Shown: positions 1 through 5,992 of the stretch, in pieces
Layout of the letters: every line of letters begins with the position of its first letter
Numbering within the stretch: position 1 is the first letter of the stretch
Source: an uncultured Dorea sp.
Lineage (GTDB): Bacteria; Bacillota; Clostridia; Lachnospirales; Lachnospiraceae
Length of the DNA stretch: 64,000 nt
NCBI GenBank assembly: GCA_947063855.1
Contig: CAMSTW010000002.1
Location: 1-64,000, forward strand
Direction of reading: 5' to 3'
Notes under the pieces: generated by a model
The model's database searches: none
What the model saw: the letters and a program-made list of their open reading frames with translations, nothing else
What the model was told of the DNA's origin: nothing
Position numbers and translations under genes: made by a program

Positions 1-2
1 AA

Positions 3-110
3 TATGAGGGATACAGCGATTTTTTAATCTCTAAACTGTTAAAGACGGGATTATACAAAAAATCGAATAAAAAAACAATGGAGAATAGAAATTTTAAACT
101 CACCACTTGA
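3..110 (+). CDS. C-terminal end of an unrecognised gene entering from the left edge (tentative)
   Basis: A frame open from the left edge ends at TGA 108-110 and encodes about 35 lysine-rich residues (ending NRNFKLTT). No start is visible and I do not recognise the family. The stop lies just upstream of the hxlR promoter, as expected for a preceding gene on the same strand. With so few codons this could be chance. Confidence 0.3.
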   Translation, partial: YEGYSDFLISKLLKTGLYKKSNKKTMENRNFKLTT

Positions 111-151
111 CAATGTGGTAAGGATTTTTTTTGTTGATATAAAGGGATAAT
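102..151 (+). promoter_or_regulatory. hxlR promoter with inverted repeat ACCAC-N8-GTGGT
   Basis: An inverted repeat ACCAC (102-106) and GTGGT (115-119) lies about 75 bp before the hxlR start. A good -10 box, GATAAT, is at 146-151; no strong -35 is seen 17 bp before it. The segment from 127 onward is almost identical to 3105-3172. HxlR regulators usually control themselves, so the repeat is a plausible autoregulatory operator; this is inference. Confidence 0.5.
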
Positions 152-194
152 GATATGGGGATACGCAGAGAAAGAATGAGTTGAGGTGATCATA
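127..194 (+). repeat. 68-bp direct repeat, copy 1 (hxlR leader)
   Basis: Aligns without gaps to 3105-3172, with two mismatches. It carries the GATAAT -10 box and the GAGGTGAT ribosome binding site of hxlR. In this copy the repeat runs into the hxlR ATG. In the other copy ATG has become ACG and the downstream sequence is the 3' part of a macrodomain gene. Confidence 0.9.
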
Positions 195-580
195 TGTATA
201 AGCCCAAATTAGACAAGGATATCCGCTGCCCGCTGGAATATGGTCTGGATGTGTTCGGGGGTAAATGGAATTCCCGGATCATCTGTGTGCTGGCGGCAAA
301 AAAGACACTGCGGTACAGTGAACTGCGCAGTGAGCTTACCAACATTACGGATGCGGTTCTTGGCGCTTCGTTAAAGGCGCTGATGAAAAACGGTATGATA
401 AACCGGCAGTCCTATGATGAAATCCCTCCCAGGGTGGAATATTCCCTTACGGAGAAGGGGCTGTCTGTCGTCCCCATTTTGCAGAGCATCTGCCAGTGGT
501 CGGGCGCTTATCATAAAGAGGATACGGAACATGCCATGCAGCATTGCCAGAAGTGTGATTATAACGGCGGTGGGAGATAA
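194..580 (+). CDS. HxlR-family winged-helix transcriptional regulator
   Basis: A 128-residue protein of normal HxlR length. The family signature CPLEYGLDVFGGKW begins at Cys12, followed by a winged helix (LRYSELRSELTNIT, then LKALMKNGMINR) and a typical YSLTEKG segment. HxlR proteins such as YodB and HypR of Bacillus use an N-terminal cysteine to sense quinones, diamide or hypochlorite; Cys12 sits in the equivalent place, and a C-terminal CxxC (HCQKC) adds two more thiols. The start has a GAGGTGAT ribosome binding site 5 bases upstream. The next gene downstream is a broken macrodomain hydrolase, which may once have been its operon partner. It is a candidate regulator for the shared promoter motif at 2091, 3077, 5315 and 6614; that link is inferred. 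Confidence 0.9.
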   Translation: MYKPKLDKDIRCPLEYGLDVFGGKWNSRIICVLAAKKTLRYSELRSELTNITDAVLGASLKALMKNGMINRQSYDEIPPRVEYSLTEKGLSVVPILQSICQWSGAYHKEDTEHAMQHCQKCDYNGGGR

Positions 581-599
581 CGGCGGGGAGGTGTGGAAA

Positions 600-695
600 A
601 TGGGCCGGTTAGAAAAAATTCGGATACTGAACAGCCTGCTTTTGGAAGAAATGCCAGAGTACAGGCAGCAGTCGGATTCAATACGCCAACAATAG
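600..695 (+). pseudogene. Macrodomain ADP-ribose hydrolase, N-terminal remnant
   Basis: ATG600 with a GGGGAGGTG ribosome binding site starts a 31-residue frame. It reads MGRLEKIRILNSLLLEEMPE, then YRQQ, which resembles the first residues of bacterial macrodomain (zinc-type protein-ADP-ribose hydrolase) proteins; then it departs from the family and stops. The catalytic macrodomain is absent here, but its C-terminal third appears at 3175-3459 behind a copy of the hxlR leader. I infer an original hxlR-macrodomain operon broken by rearrangement. The N-terminal match is short, so confidence is moderate. Confidence 0.5.
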
Positions 696-929
696 TAAAA
701 TACAGCTTTTGGCGCATGACGCATGAATGGAAGGATGCTGTTTATGTCTGCCTGAACTATGGAGAGGCGTATGCGCCGGATGAAATAAAAAAGAAATCTA
801 TTTGTATCAATGGAGATATTGGAGAAATTTTGTATCAGCTTTAAGCAAAAATTGAATATTGCCAGTACTGGTACAGTAAAAGAAAGGCAGGAAAAAGTGG
901 CACGCCCAAAAGACGCGCCACCCTGCCGT
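696..929. other. Gap without a supportable gene
   Basis: An open frame that begins upstream at 593 and ends at 842-844 gives a tail reading FWRMTHEWKDAVYVCLNYGE then about 25 more residues. I do not recognise it, and it lacks its own start site. It may be the 3' end of another broken gene joined to the macrodomain remnant. Nothing else is seen here. Confidence 0.4.
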
Positions 930-1199
930 TTAGAATTGTTTTAGTATATCATGGTGCCCCACGTCCAACAGGATAATCATCTTGTCGCCTTCATAATACC
1001 AGATAATGCGGATGTCCATGTTGACGCTGCACTCAAAAAGGTCTGTGGTTCCCTGGATGCGTTTGGTGCGCAGCGACGGGTGGGAAGGATTTTCGGCCAG
1101 AAGTTCCAGCTTGTTTTTAAGCTGCTTCTTCTCCTGTGCGGTCAGGCCCTTAAAATGCTTTTGAAAACGGGGCGTAAAGGTAAACTCATACGCCATCAT
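930..1199 (-). CDS. RelE/ParE-family toxin of a type II toxin-antitoxin pair
   Basis: An 89-residue basic protein with the compact RelE/ParE layout: YEFTFTPRFQKHFKGL at the start, a helical hairpin rich in Lys (residues 20-35), then IRIIWYYEGDKMIILLDVGHHD, where family members place catalytic or ribosome-contacting residues. The C-terminal pattern HDILKQF is typical of YafQ/RelE-like mRNA interferases. Its start codon overlaps the stop of the upstream antitoxin by 4 bp (ATGA), so the two are translationally coupled. Which RelE subgroup it belongs to, and whether it still cleaves mRNA, cannot be told from the sequence alone. Confidence 0.85.
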   Translation of the reverse strand: MMAYEFTFTPRFQKHFKGLTAQEKKQLKNKLELLAENPSHPSLRTKRIQGTTDLFECSVNMDIRIIWYYEGDKMIILLDVGHHDILKQF

Positions 1200-1456
1200 T
1201 CCGCCTCCAATTTGTCAAACAGGGCGTCCACGCTGTCAAAGACAGGCTGCTCCCCGGACGCGAGTTTTGCTTTTACATCGCTGATTTCTTCCTTAAGCTC
1301 ATTCAGGTAATGTTTCGGATAGACGACCACCGGCATAATGCAGATGGAGCCGTCCTTCTCGAAGATGTCCAGTTTGTCGCCCTCTGACAGGCCGAGCTTG
1401 ACAATGATTTCTCTTGGGATCGTGACCTGGGCTTTCTGACGTAGTTCGGCCAACAT
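1196..1456 (-). CDS. SpoVT/AbrB-fold antitoxin partner of the RelE-like toxin
   Basis: An 86-residue protein whose first 45 residues form an AbrB/MazE swapped-hairpin DNA-binding domain (AELRQKAQVTIPREIIVKLG, then LSEGDKLDIFEKDG). The acidic C-terminal half (residues 55-86) would be the toxin-binding tail. AbrB-type antitoxins more often pair with MazF or VapC; pairing with a RelE-like toxin is also known. The gene has its own minus-strand promoter with an inverted repeat over the expected transcription start, which fits autoregulation. The ribosome binding site is GGAGATG. Confidence 0.85.
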   Translation of the reverse strand: MLAELRQKAQVTIPREIIVKLGLSEGDKLDIFEKDGSICIMPVVVYPKHYLNELKEEISDVKAKLASGEQPVFDSVDALFDKLEAE

Positions 1457-1483
1457 AGTATCATCTCCTTTATTTTTGAGTTG

Positions 1484-1542
1484 GAAAGTGGGAAGTTCTC
1501 ACTTTCTTACTTATAGTATATCCATTTTGGGGATTTATGCAA
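1484..1542 (-). promoter_or_regulatory. Toxin-antitoxin promoter and operator
   Basis: On the minus strand, TTGCAT (1542-1537) and TATACT (1520-1515) are 16 bp apart. A perfect 7-bp inverted repeat, GAAAGTG (1484-1490) and CACTTTC (1500-1506), covers the predicted start of transcription. This position suits repression by the AbrB-type antitoxin. Confidence 0.65.
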
Positions 1543-1646
1543 GGGGGCGCAAAAAAAATTTACAGAATAGCAAAAGGGGCCAATACCGTGGCCGCCTTAA
1601 CGCTTGCTGTTCAGTTCTTTCATAATACCGAGGATATAGCTCATGA

Positions 1647-1760
1647 AAAGAATGGAAATATGAAGTGGTGAAAGATAAGAAAAAGCAGCTTGGCCTTTTG
1701 TGCCGGCTGATGAAGGACAAACGGGTGGAATCGGTGGTATGTGCCACGGATGTTGGATAG
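1647..1760 (+). pseudogene. DNA topoisomerase III (TopB) fragment
   Basis: A 37-codon frame ending at TAG 1758-1760 reads KEWKYEVVKDKKKQLGLLCR then LMKDKRVESVVCATDVG. This matches the N-terminal Toprim region of TopB, where family members have WKYEV..DTKKQ and then a CATDAGREGELIF motif. The frame stops just where GREGE should follow, and nothing upstream continues it. TopB genes of this type are common cargo of conjugative elements, so the fragment is probably a relic of one. Confidence 0.6.
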
Positions 1761-1850
1761 TGCGGAGGGGTGACAAACAAATACAAATAAGAAAGGGATT
1801 TCCTCAATCCTTAAAAAGGGGCTGTCGGGAAATAGATAGTCCCCATAAAG

Positions 1851-1945
1851 GCGTTTGAACACTGTGGTCAAATGGAACGACCGCTCCTGTGGTCATTTTG
1901 AACGCCCTGTCTGTCCGATTTGAACATAGTGGTCACTTTGAAAAA
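1851..1945. repeat. Repeated GTGGTCA / TTTGAAC motifs, possible IS21-type terminus
   Basis: GTGGTCA occurs at 1864, 1889 and 1929. Each copy is followed by a variant of ATTTGAAC, and further TTTGAAC copies lie at 1853 and 1919. IS21-family elements carry multiple such terminal repeats before istA. No istA or istB coding sequence is present, so at most one abandoned end remains. The rest of the gap from 1457 to 2191 holds the toxin-antitoxin promoter, the TopB fragment and the 2091 promoter. Confidence 0.4.
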
Positions 1946-2087
1946 GCGTGTAGTTATTTGTCGGAACACGGTCTTACTGGCTTGCGTACCACAATTTGAT
2001 ACAATGCACCCAAGCATGACTTTGGGTGCAAATTTTAACGATAGAAATTTATTCTGGAGAATATCCCAGTTTCAACTATGAAATTTA

Positions 2088-2143
2088 TTAGTGACTCACT
2101 AATTTGTTAATATCTTGTATCTTTAAAACCGGCAGACTATAAT
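2088..2143 (+). promoter_or_regulatory. Promoter of the flavin-binding gene, with shared operator
   Basis: TTGTAT (2115-2120) and TATAAT (2138-2143) are 17 bp apart. Directly before the -35 is GTGACT-N12-AATATC (2091-2114), the same layout as at 3077, 5315 and 6614. A 15-bp perfect palindrome TTAGTGACTCACTAA (2088-2102) overlaps it. On the opposite strand, 2076-2096 also resembles the chromate-operon operator. Confidence 0.65.
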
Positions 2144-2191
2144 TTGGTTTAGCAAATCTAATTAAGAAATGAAACTCAGGAGGTACTTCTT

Positions 2192-2587
2192 ATGTTGAAT
2201 GAAAATGTAAAAAAATTGCTGGCAGAGAATATGTGGGATTTAGCCACCTGTGCCGATCATGAGCCGAATGTCGTCCCTGTGGCGTTCAAGGATGTAACGG
2301 AAGAGGGGAAGCTGGTGGTGGGTGACGTATTCCTTGAGACCACGCTGAACAATCTGAAGGCAAACGGCGGCAGGATTGCCATTTCCGTATATGATGCAAA
2401 GTCTCTGGAAGGCTACCAGATCAAGGGCGTTGCGGAGTATGTGACAGAAGGTGCGGTTGTTGATACGTTTAAGGCCATGGTGGAAAAAATGTTCAATGGA
2501 GCGGCTACCGCAAAGGGCGCGCTGGTTATTACACCGGAAAAGGTGATCGTGACTACCCCTGGAGCGGAGAACAAAAAAGTTCTGTAA
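2192..2587 (+). CDS. Pyridoxamine 5'-phosphate oxidase-like flavin-binding protein
   Basis: A 131-residue protein of the FMN-binding split-barrel fold: N-terminal helix (NENVKKLLAENMWDLATCAD), then PNVVPVAFKDV, GKLVVGDVFLETTLNNLKAN and a YQIKGVAEYVTEG strand. Small members of this family bind FMN or a related flavin and serve as reductases or sensors; the substrate cannot be inferred. Starts with AGGAGGTAC upstream. It stands alone between its own promoter and a terminator, and shares an operator pattern with the chromate-transporter operon, so it may belong to the same stress response. Confidence 0.8.
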   Translation: MLNENVKKLLAENMWDLATCADHEPNVVPVAFKDVTEEGKLVVGDVFLETTLNNLKANGGRIAISVYDAKSLEGYQIKGVAEYVTEGAVVDTFKAMVEKMFNGAATAKGALVITPEKVIVTTPGAENKKVL

Positions 2588-2603
2588 GGCGGACAAAAAG
2601 CGG

Positions 2604-2641
2604 CGGGTGCAGAGCCCATAAAAATGCTCTGTACCCGTTTT
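2604..2641 (+). terminator. Rho-independent terminator
   Basis: A 12-bp stem (2604-2615 with 2626-2637, one mismatch) is followed by TTTT. It ends the transcript of the flavin-binding gene. Confidence 0.75.
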
Positions 2642-2726
2642 GCATATGTAAAATAATAGTTGTATGATGTTAAAGTTATATAGCCATGCTGTGGAGCCGC
2701 GTGGCTTGTCACACTGTGGGAGAAAA

Positions 2727-2996
2727 TTATGAAAGCAGTGACCAGTAGGCCCACCGTTCTTCATTGGTTTCAAAGTCCGCAAAACAGCCGGTATACATAT
2801 CTGTCATGCCATATTTATTCACGAAGTCTCCAAAATGCTTTTTCAGGCGTTCCCCGGCGAATTCGTATCCTGCGGAAGCGGAAAGGCCGCTCCCGGCGCC
2901 GACGATCACGGCATCAGCTTTCTCAAAGGCCAGACGGAGCTTTTTCAGTTCCTTTTCATAGGCGCCTGTCGTGCCTGCGACAATATTCTTTATCAT
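2727..2996 (-). pseudogene. SirTM-type sirtuin, N-terminal fragment
   Basis: The first 80 or so residues are clearly Sir2-like: KADAVIVGAGSGLSASAGYE is the NAD-binding GAGSGLSxSAG motif, followed by FAGERLKKHFGDFVNKYG and ERWAYWS. This version (YEF rather than IPDFR) is typical of the macrodomain-linked SirTM group, which ADP-ribosylates a lipoylated carrier protein. After WAYWS the frame reaches a stop, so the catalytic His and the rest of the Rossmann domain (roughly 200 residues) are missing. It is transcribed away from the macrodomain remnant at 3175, and the intergenic region between them holds a shared operator. Confidence 0.8.
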
Positions 2997-3076
2997 ATGG
3001 ATGTCCCCTTTATCTTTTTTATGTCAGCAGTATATTCTTTCTACTTGATATGGGCAATATATTCATAAATTTATTA

Positions 3077-3129
3077 GCCACTATTCTTTTTCATAGTAAC
3101 TTGATTTTTTGTTAATATAAAGGGATAAT
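3077..3129 (+). promoter_or_regulatory. Promoter with operator GCCACT-N12-AGTAAC
   Basis: The operator (3077-3100) abuts TTGATT (3101-3106), which is 17 bp from GATAAT (3124-3129). It has the same geometry as the promoters at 2091, 5315 and 6614. It drives the second copy of the hxlR leader, which now leads only into a macrodomain remnant. Confidence 0.65.
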
Positions 3130-3172
3130 GATATGGGGATACGCAGAAAAAGAATGAGTTGAGGTGATCATA
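3105..3172 (+). repeat. 68-bp direct repeat, copy 2 (hxlR leader)
   Basis: 66 of 68 bases match 127-194. The ribosome binding site is intact, but the hxlR start ATG reads ACG here. The sequence passes straight into the middle of a macrodomain gene, so the body of hxlR and the 5' part of the macrodomain gene are missing from this copy. Confidence 0.9.
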
Positions 3173-3174
3173 CG

Positions 3175-3459
3175 GTGGGGCCGGCAGTATCGGGAGCCGT
3201 TACGCAGGAAGATGAAAAAAAGCTGGAATCCTGTTACCGTTCCTGCATGGAACTGGCAGAAGCCAATGGGATCAGGAGCATTGCGTACTGCTGTATTTCG
3301 ACGGGGGTATTCTGTTTTCCCAACGGACGGGCGGCGGAGATTGCCATCCAGACGGTTAGGGAATATTTGAAAGGCTCACATATTCAGAGAGTTGTTTTTA
3401 ATGTGTTTCAGGATCATGATAAAAGTATTTATGAGCATTTATTGAAATGTAAGGCATGA
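3175..3459 (+). pseudogene. Macrodomain ADP-ribose hydrolase, C-terminal remnant
   Basis: A 94-residue frame with a fortuitous GTG start reads GPAVSGAVTQEDEKKLESCY, then ELAEANGIRSIAYCCISTGV and FPNGRAAEIAIQTVREYL. This is the last third of a macrodomain, including the glycine/serine loop region (CISTGVF) that cradles ADP-ribose. The N-terminal substrate-binding loop and metal ligands are missing. It follows a duplicated hxlR leader, so it may still be transcribed, but it cannot fold as a full macrodomain. Together with 600-695 and the SirTM fragment it marks a destroyed ADP-ribosylation locus. Confidence 0.8.
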
Positions 3460-3481
3460 GGGAAGGAAAAGGAGATGGTAA

Positions 3482-4048
3482 CAGAATGTCGGAAATCGTT
3501 TTTATAACGGCGAAGAATGTTCCGGTGTAATCTTCGTCTGTTCCGGGAGCCTGCGCCTTTATATGATGTCGGATGAGGGAAAGGAGATCACGCTTTACCG
3601 TCTGCACAGGGGCGACCTGTGTATGCTGTCTGCCTCCTGTGTGCTGGATGCCGTCACGTTTGATGTATTCGTAGATGCGGAGGAGGACAGCCAGTGCTGT
3701 GTGGTCAGCGGGCCTGCTTTTGCGGCAGTATCGAGGCGGAACCCGGACATCCGCATATTTGCGTTGGAAACTGCGGTCAGCCGTTTTTCGGATGTGATGT
3801 GGGTGATGCAGCAGGTTTTGTTTATGAGCATGGATAAACGTCTGGCAATCTTCCTTTCGGATGAATCGGCAAGGACCGGTTCGGATACCATTGCGCTGAC
3901 GCATGGGCAGATTGCCCGGTATATGGGTTCTGCCCGTGAAGTGGTATCCCGGATGCTGAAATATTTTGCAGGCGAAGGGATCGTGGAGGTTTCCAGAGGC
4001 GGCGTTACGATCCTTGACAAAAAGCGCCTCCGTGATCTAGCCCTTTAG
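3482..4048 (+). pseudogene. Crp/Fnr-family regulator lacking its N-terminus
   Basis: The reading frame opens after a stop at 3479-3481 without any start codon and encodes FYNGEECSGVIFVCSGSLRL, which is the middle of a cyclic-nucleotide-binding-like beta barrel. It continues through the dimer helix (FSDVMWVMQQVLFMSMDKR) to a complete Crp-type helix-turn-helix (LTHGQIARYMGSAREVVSRM). About 50 to 60 N-terminal residues are missing compared with full-length relatives. ATG3563 could start a 161-residue product that keeps the dimer helix and DNA-binding domain. Its last 12 bp overlap the end of trxA on the other strand. Palindromes of the kind Crp/Fnr proteins bind occur upstream of the two neighbouring minus-strand units. 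Confidence 0.8.
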
Positions 4049-4345
4049 CATGGCGAGGATATCTGCTTTCGGTCTCGCGCCTGCCGACTGGCTTATGACG
4101 TTTCCGTTTTTAATTACAGCCAGTGTGGGAATGCTCATGACATGGAATTTCTGTGCCAGTTCCGGTTCTTTCTCTACGTTGATCTTGCCTATCAGGTACT
4201 GCGGGTTTTCTGCCGCGATCTCTTCCACTATGGGGGATACCATGCGGCAGGGGCCGCACCAGTCGGCGTAGAAATCCAGGAGCACGGGCTTTTCGCTGGT
4301 TCTTACAGAATCGAAGTTGTCTTTGTTTACATGGATTACGGACAT
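4037..4345 (-). CDS. trxA: Thioredoxin
   Basis: A 102-residue single-domain thioredoxin, normal for the family. It has FYADWCGPC with active-site Cys30 and Cys33, the conserved cis-proline loop (MSIPTLAVIKNG) and the Gly of the C-terminal strand. It would reduce disulfides in the cytoplasm using a thioredoxin reductase encoded elsewhere. Transcribed leftward from its own promoter, which carries a Crp/Fnr-type palindrome. Its 3' end overlaps the truncated Crp/Fnr gene by 12 bp in a tail-to-tail arrangement. Confidence 0.95.
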   Translation of the reverse strand: MSVIHVNKDNFDSVRTSEKPVLLDFYADWCGPCRMVSPIVEEIAAENPQYLIGKINVEKEPELAQKFHVMSIPTLAVIKNGNVISQSAGARPKADILAMLKG

Positions 4346-4406
4346 AATCAGTACCTTCCTTTCTTTATTCCTGCGTTGTTTTTAGCGCATTTTTTTATCT
4401 GTTGAC

Positions 4407-4448
4407 AGTGTACCATATCCTGTTTACTGCTTCTGTGACGGAGTCACA
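4407..4448 (-). promoter_or_regulatory. trxA promoter with class II Crp/Fnr-type palindrome
   Basis: TGTGACGGAGTCACA (4434-4448, centre 4441) lies 29 bp upstream of a minus-strand -10 box TACACT (4412-4407), so its centre is near -41. No good -35 box is present, as expected for an activator-dependent promoter. The palindrome lies inside the 3' end of the NapH-like gene. Confidence 0.7.
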
Positions 4449-5017
4449 TTTTTTGCTTTGCATATAAGCTGCGTCATTGTCCCCATGGGGCAGTATACGC
4501 ACCAGGAGCGGGGCTTGAATAAGACCATGGTCAAAAACCCCAGTACGGTGGAGGTGAGCATCACGCTGTAGAAGCCGAAAGCGAACTGGGCAACACCGTC
4601 AGAGAACAGGGTTCCATGGTAAGCCCAATGCCATGGGAGCTTGAATGTCCATAGTAGTGTTACTACGGTGCCAAGATTTTTTGCCCCGGCGAAGACCAGC
4701 CAGGTGTTCCACAGCATAAGGAAGAACATTGCAAAGAAGAATATCAAAAATCCATATCGGAAATAACCTGATTTCATCCAGCCGGGGATATCCTTTTTCC
4801 GTGACAGGCCGAACCTGCCGCCGACCAGGGAAAATAGCTGGCCTCTGCCACAGTATTTGTTGCAGTATGCCTTATTGCCTTTTACAACCGCTATGGCAAG
4901 AGGAATAAAAAAGCATAAAAGCCCCAGCCATGCAAAGAGGATATTAAAAAATCCGAGGATCAGGTAGGCCAGTGAGGCAATCCAAAGGTAATCATACCAT
5001 TTCTTTTTTCCTTTCAT
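4424..5017 (-). CDS. NapH-like polytopic membrane protein with cysteine motifs
   Basis: A 197-residue protein with four to five hydrophobic segments (starting WIASLAYLILGFFNILFAWL), a cytoplasmic CNKYCGRGQ motif after the second segment and a C-terminal CVYCPMG motif. This resembles the NapH/CcoG-type ferredoxin-linked quinol oxidoreductase subunits, but it has fewer cysteines than the classical two 4Fe-4S domains. The start at 5017 overlaps the stop of the ferredoxin gene by 4 bp, so the two are coupled. I infer an electron-transfer module between membrane and ferredoxin; the donor and acceptor are unknown. Confidence 0.75.
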   Translation of the reverse strand: MKGKKKWYDYLWIASLAYLILGFFNILFAWLGLLCFFIPLAIAVVKGNKAYCNKYCGRGQLFSLVGGRFGLSRKKDIPGWMKSGYFRYGFLIFFFAMFFLMLWNTWLVFAGAKNLGTVVTLLWTFKLPWHWAYHGTLFSDGVAQFAFGFYSVMLTSTVLGFLTMVLFKPRSWCVYCPMGTMTQLICKAKNVTPSQKQ

Positions 5018-5211
5018 GATTCTGTCACCTCCAATGAGATAATACTTGCGGGGCATTCCTTTACACATTTCCCGCATCCGACACATAATTCCCTGTTGAC
5101 GACCGCATGGATGCCGCCTGGAACGGTGATTGCCTTTCGTGGACAGACTTTTATGCAGCATCCGCAGGCAACGCATTCCCGGATGCTGACAGCCGCTTTC
5201 TTTTTTGCCAT
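5014..5211 (-). CDS. Two-cluster 4Fe-4S ferredoxin
   Basis: A 65-residue bacterial ferredoxin with two CxxCxxCxxxCP motifs: Cys13, 16, 19, 23 and Cys43, 46, 49, 53. Each set should ligate one 4Fe-4S cluster. The start at 5211 has an AAGGAG ribosome binding site at good spacing; an upstream in-frame ATG at 5277 lies inside the promoter palindrome and is rejected. It overlaps the NapH-like gene and is transcribed first, which suggests it feeds electrons to or from that membrane subunit. Confidence 0.9.
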   Translation of the reverse strand: MAKKKAAVSIRECVACGCCIKVCPRKAITVPGGIHAVVNRELCVGCGKCVKECPASIISLEVTES

Positions 5212-5236
5212 GGTAAAACTCCTTTTGTTTTTCTTT

Positions 5237-5278
5237 ATTATACGGGGAGAAACCTTTTGATTCTGTGACGAAGTCACA
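5237..5278 (-). promoter_or_regulatory. Ferredoxin operon promoter with class II Crp/Fnr-type palindrome
   Basis: TGTGACGAAGTCACA (5264-5278, centre 5271) is 29 bp from a perfect minus-strand -10 TATAAT (5242-5237). The distance and the palindrome match the trxA promoter except for one central base. Both units therefore look like targets of one Crp/Fnr-type activator. Confidence 0.75.
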
Positions 5279-5314
5279 TTGATGCTGATTTCCGATAAAC
5301 CAGGGAGGGAGCAG

Positions 5315-5384
5315 GTTACTTATAAATTTCATAGTATCTTGCATTCTGCGGGGTTCTGGCTTATTATGTTATCGTCATATGACG
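5315..5384 (+). promoter_or_regulatory. Chromate-transporter operon promoter and operators
   Basis: GTTACT-N12-AGTATC (5315-5338) abuts TTGCAT (5339-5344), 17 bp from TATTAT (5362-5367). A second perfect palindrome, CGTCATATGACG, lies at 5373-5384, at the expected transcription start. Both motifs recur with identical 58-bp spacing in front of the DUF134 remnant (6614 and 6672). Confidence 0.7.
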
Positions 5385-5404
5385 GAAAAGGGGTGTATAG
5401 ACGG

Positions 5405-5992
5405 ATGAAACAGATCATGGATTTATTTCTGACTTTTGGCAGGATAGGGGCGCTTACGTTTGGCGGTGGGTATGCCATGCTCTCCCTGCTGGATTATGAA
5501 TGTGTCGAGAAGAAAAAATGGCTCACAGCAGATGAGCTGATGGATGTCACGGTTATTGCGGAATCCACGCCGGGGCCGATAGCGATAAACTGTGCCACCT
5601 ATACGGGATATAAGCTGGCCGGTATGAGAGGCGCGTTTTTTGCGACCGTCGGCATGGTCCTCCCATCGTTCCTTCTGCTTTTTGCCATTTCTGCTTTTTT
5701 TGAAAATATGCTGATTGTCGGAATGATTGGGAAGGCTTTCAGGGGAATCCGGATCGCGGTTTCCATTCTGATTATACAGGCGGCAGTCAGGATGATACGG
5801 AAGATGATGAAAAAATCCCCGGATAGAAAGGCTCAGATATTCCTTGTTATTTTCTTTTTCCTGACTGCGTTAGCCATGAATATTGCCGGGATGCATATTT
5901 CCACGGTATATTTTATTATTTGCAGCGGTTTCGTTGGTCTGGCGCTCTTTGGGAGACCGGGAAGTAAAAAAGCGGGGAGGGATGAGCTGTGA
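5405..5992 (+). CDS. Chromate transporter family (CHR) half-protein, first subunit
   Basis: A 195-residue membrane protein of the short CHR type, which works as a pair of homologous halves. It has the FGGGYAMLSLL motif after the first helix and the signature ESTPGPIAINCATYTGY between helices, then GAFFATVGMVLPSF. Long CHR proteins (ChrA) export chromate; short-chain pairs in Firmicutes can have other anion substrates, so chromate is not certain. ATG5405 is chosen because upstream in-frame codons fall in the promoter. The stop overlaps the start of the second half by 4 bp. Confidence 0.9.
   Translation: MKQIMDLFLTFGRIGALTFGGGYAMLSLLDYECVEKKKWLTADELMDVTVIAESTPGPIAINCATYTGYKLAGMRGAFFATVGMVLPSFLLLFAISAFFENMLIVGMIGKAFRGIRIAVSILIIQAAVRMIRKMMKKSPDRKAQIFLVIFFFLTALAMNIAGMHISTVYFIICSGFVGLALFGRPGSKKAGRDEL

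Noticed and set aside
1535..1871. Two overlapping minus-strand ORFs of 76 and 90 residues
   Set aside because: Low-complexity Phe/Ser/His/Tyr composition, no ribosome binding site, and the plus strand of the same DNA carries a TopB remnant.
1851..1945. A CRISPR array from the GTGGTCA repeats
   Set aside because: Only three short, irregularly spaced, imperfect copies; no repeat of 25 bases or more, and no cas genes.
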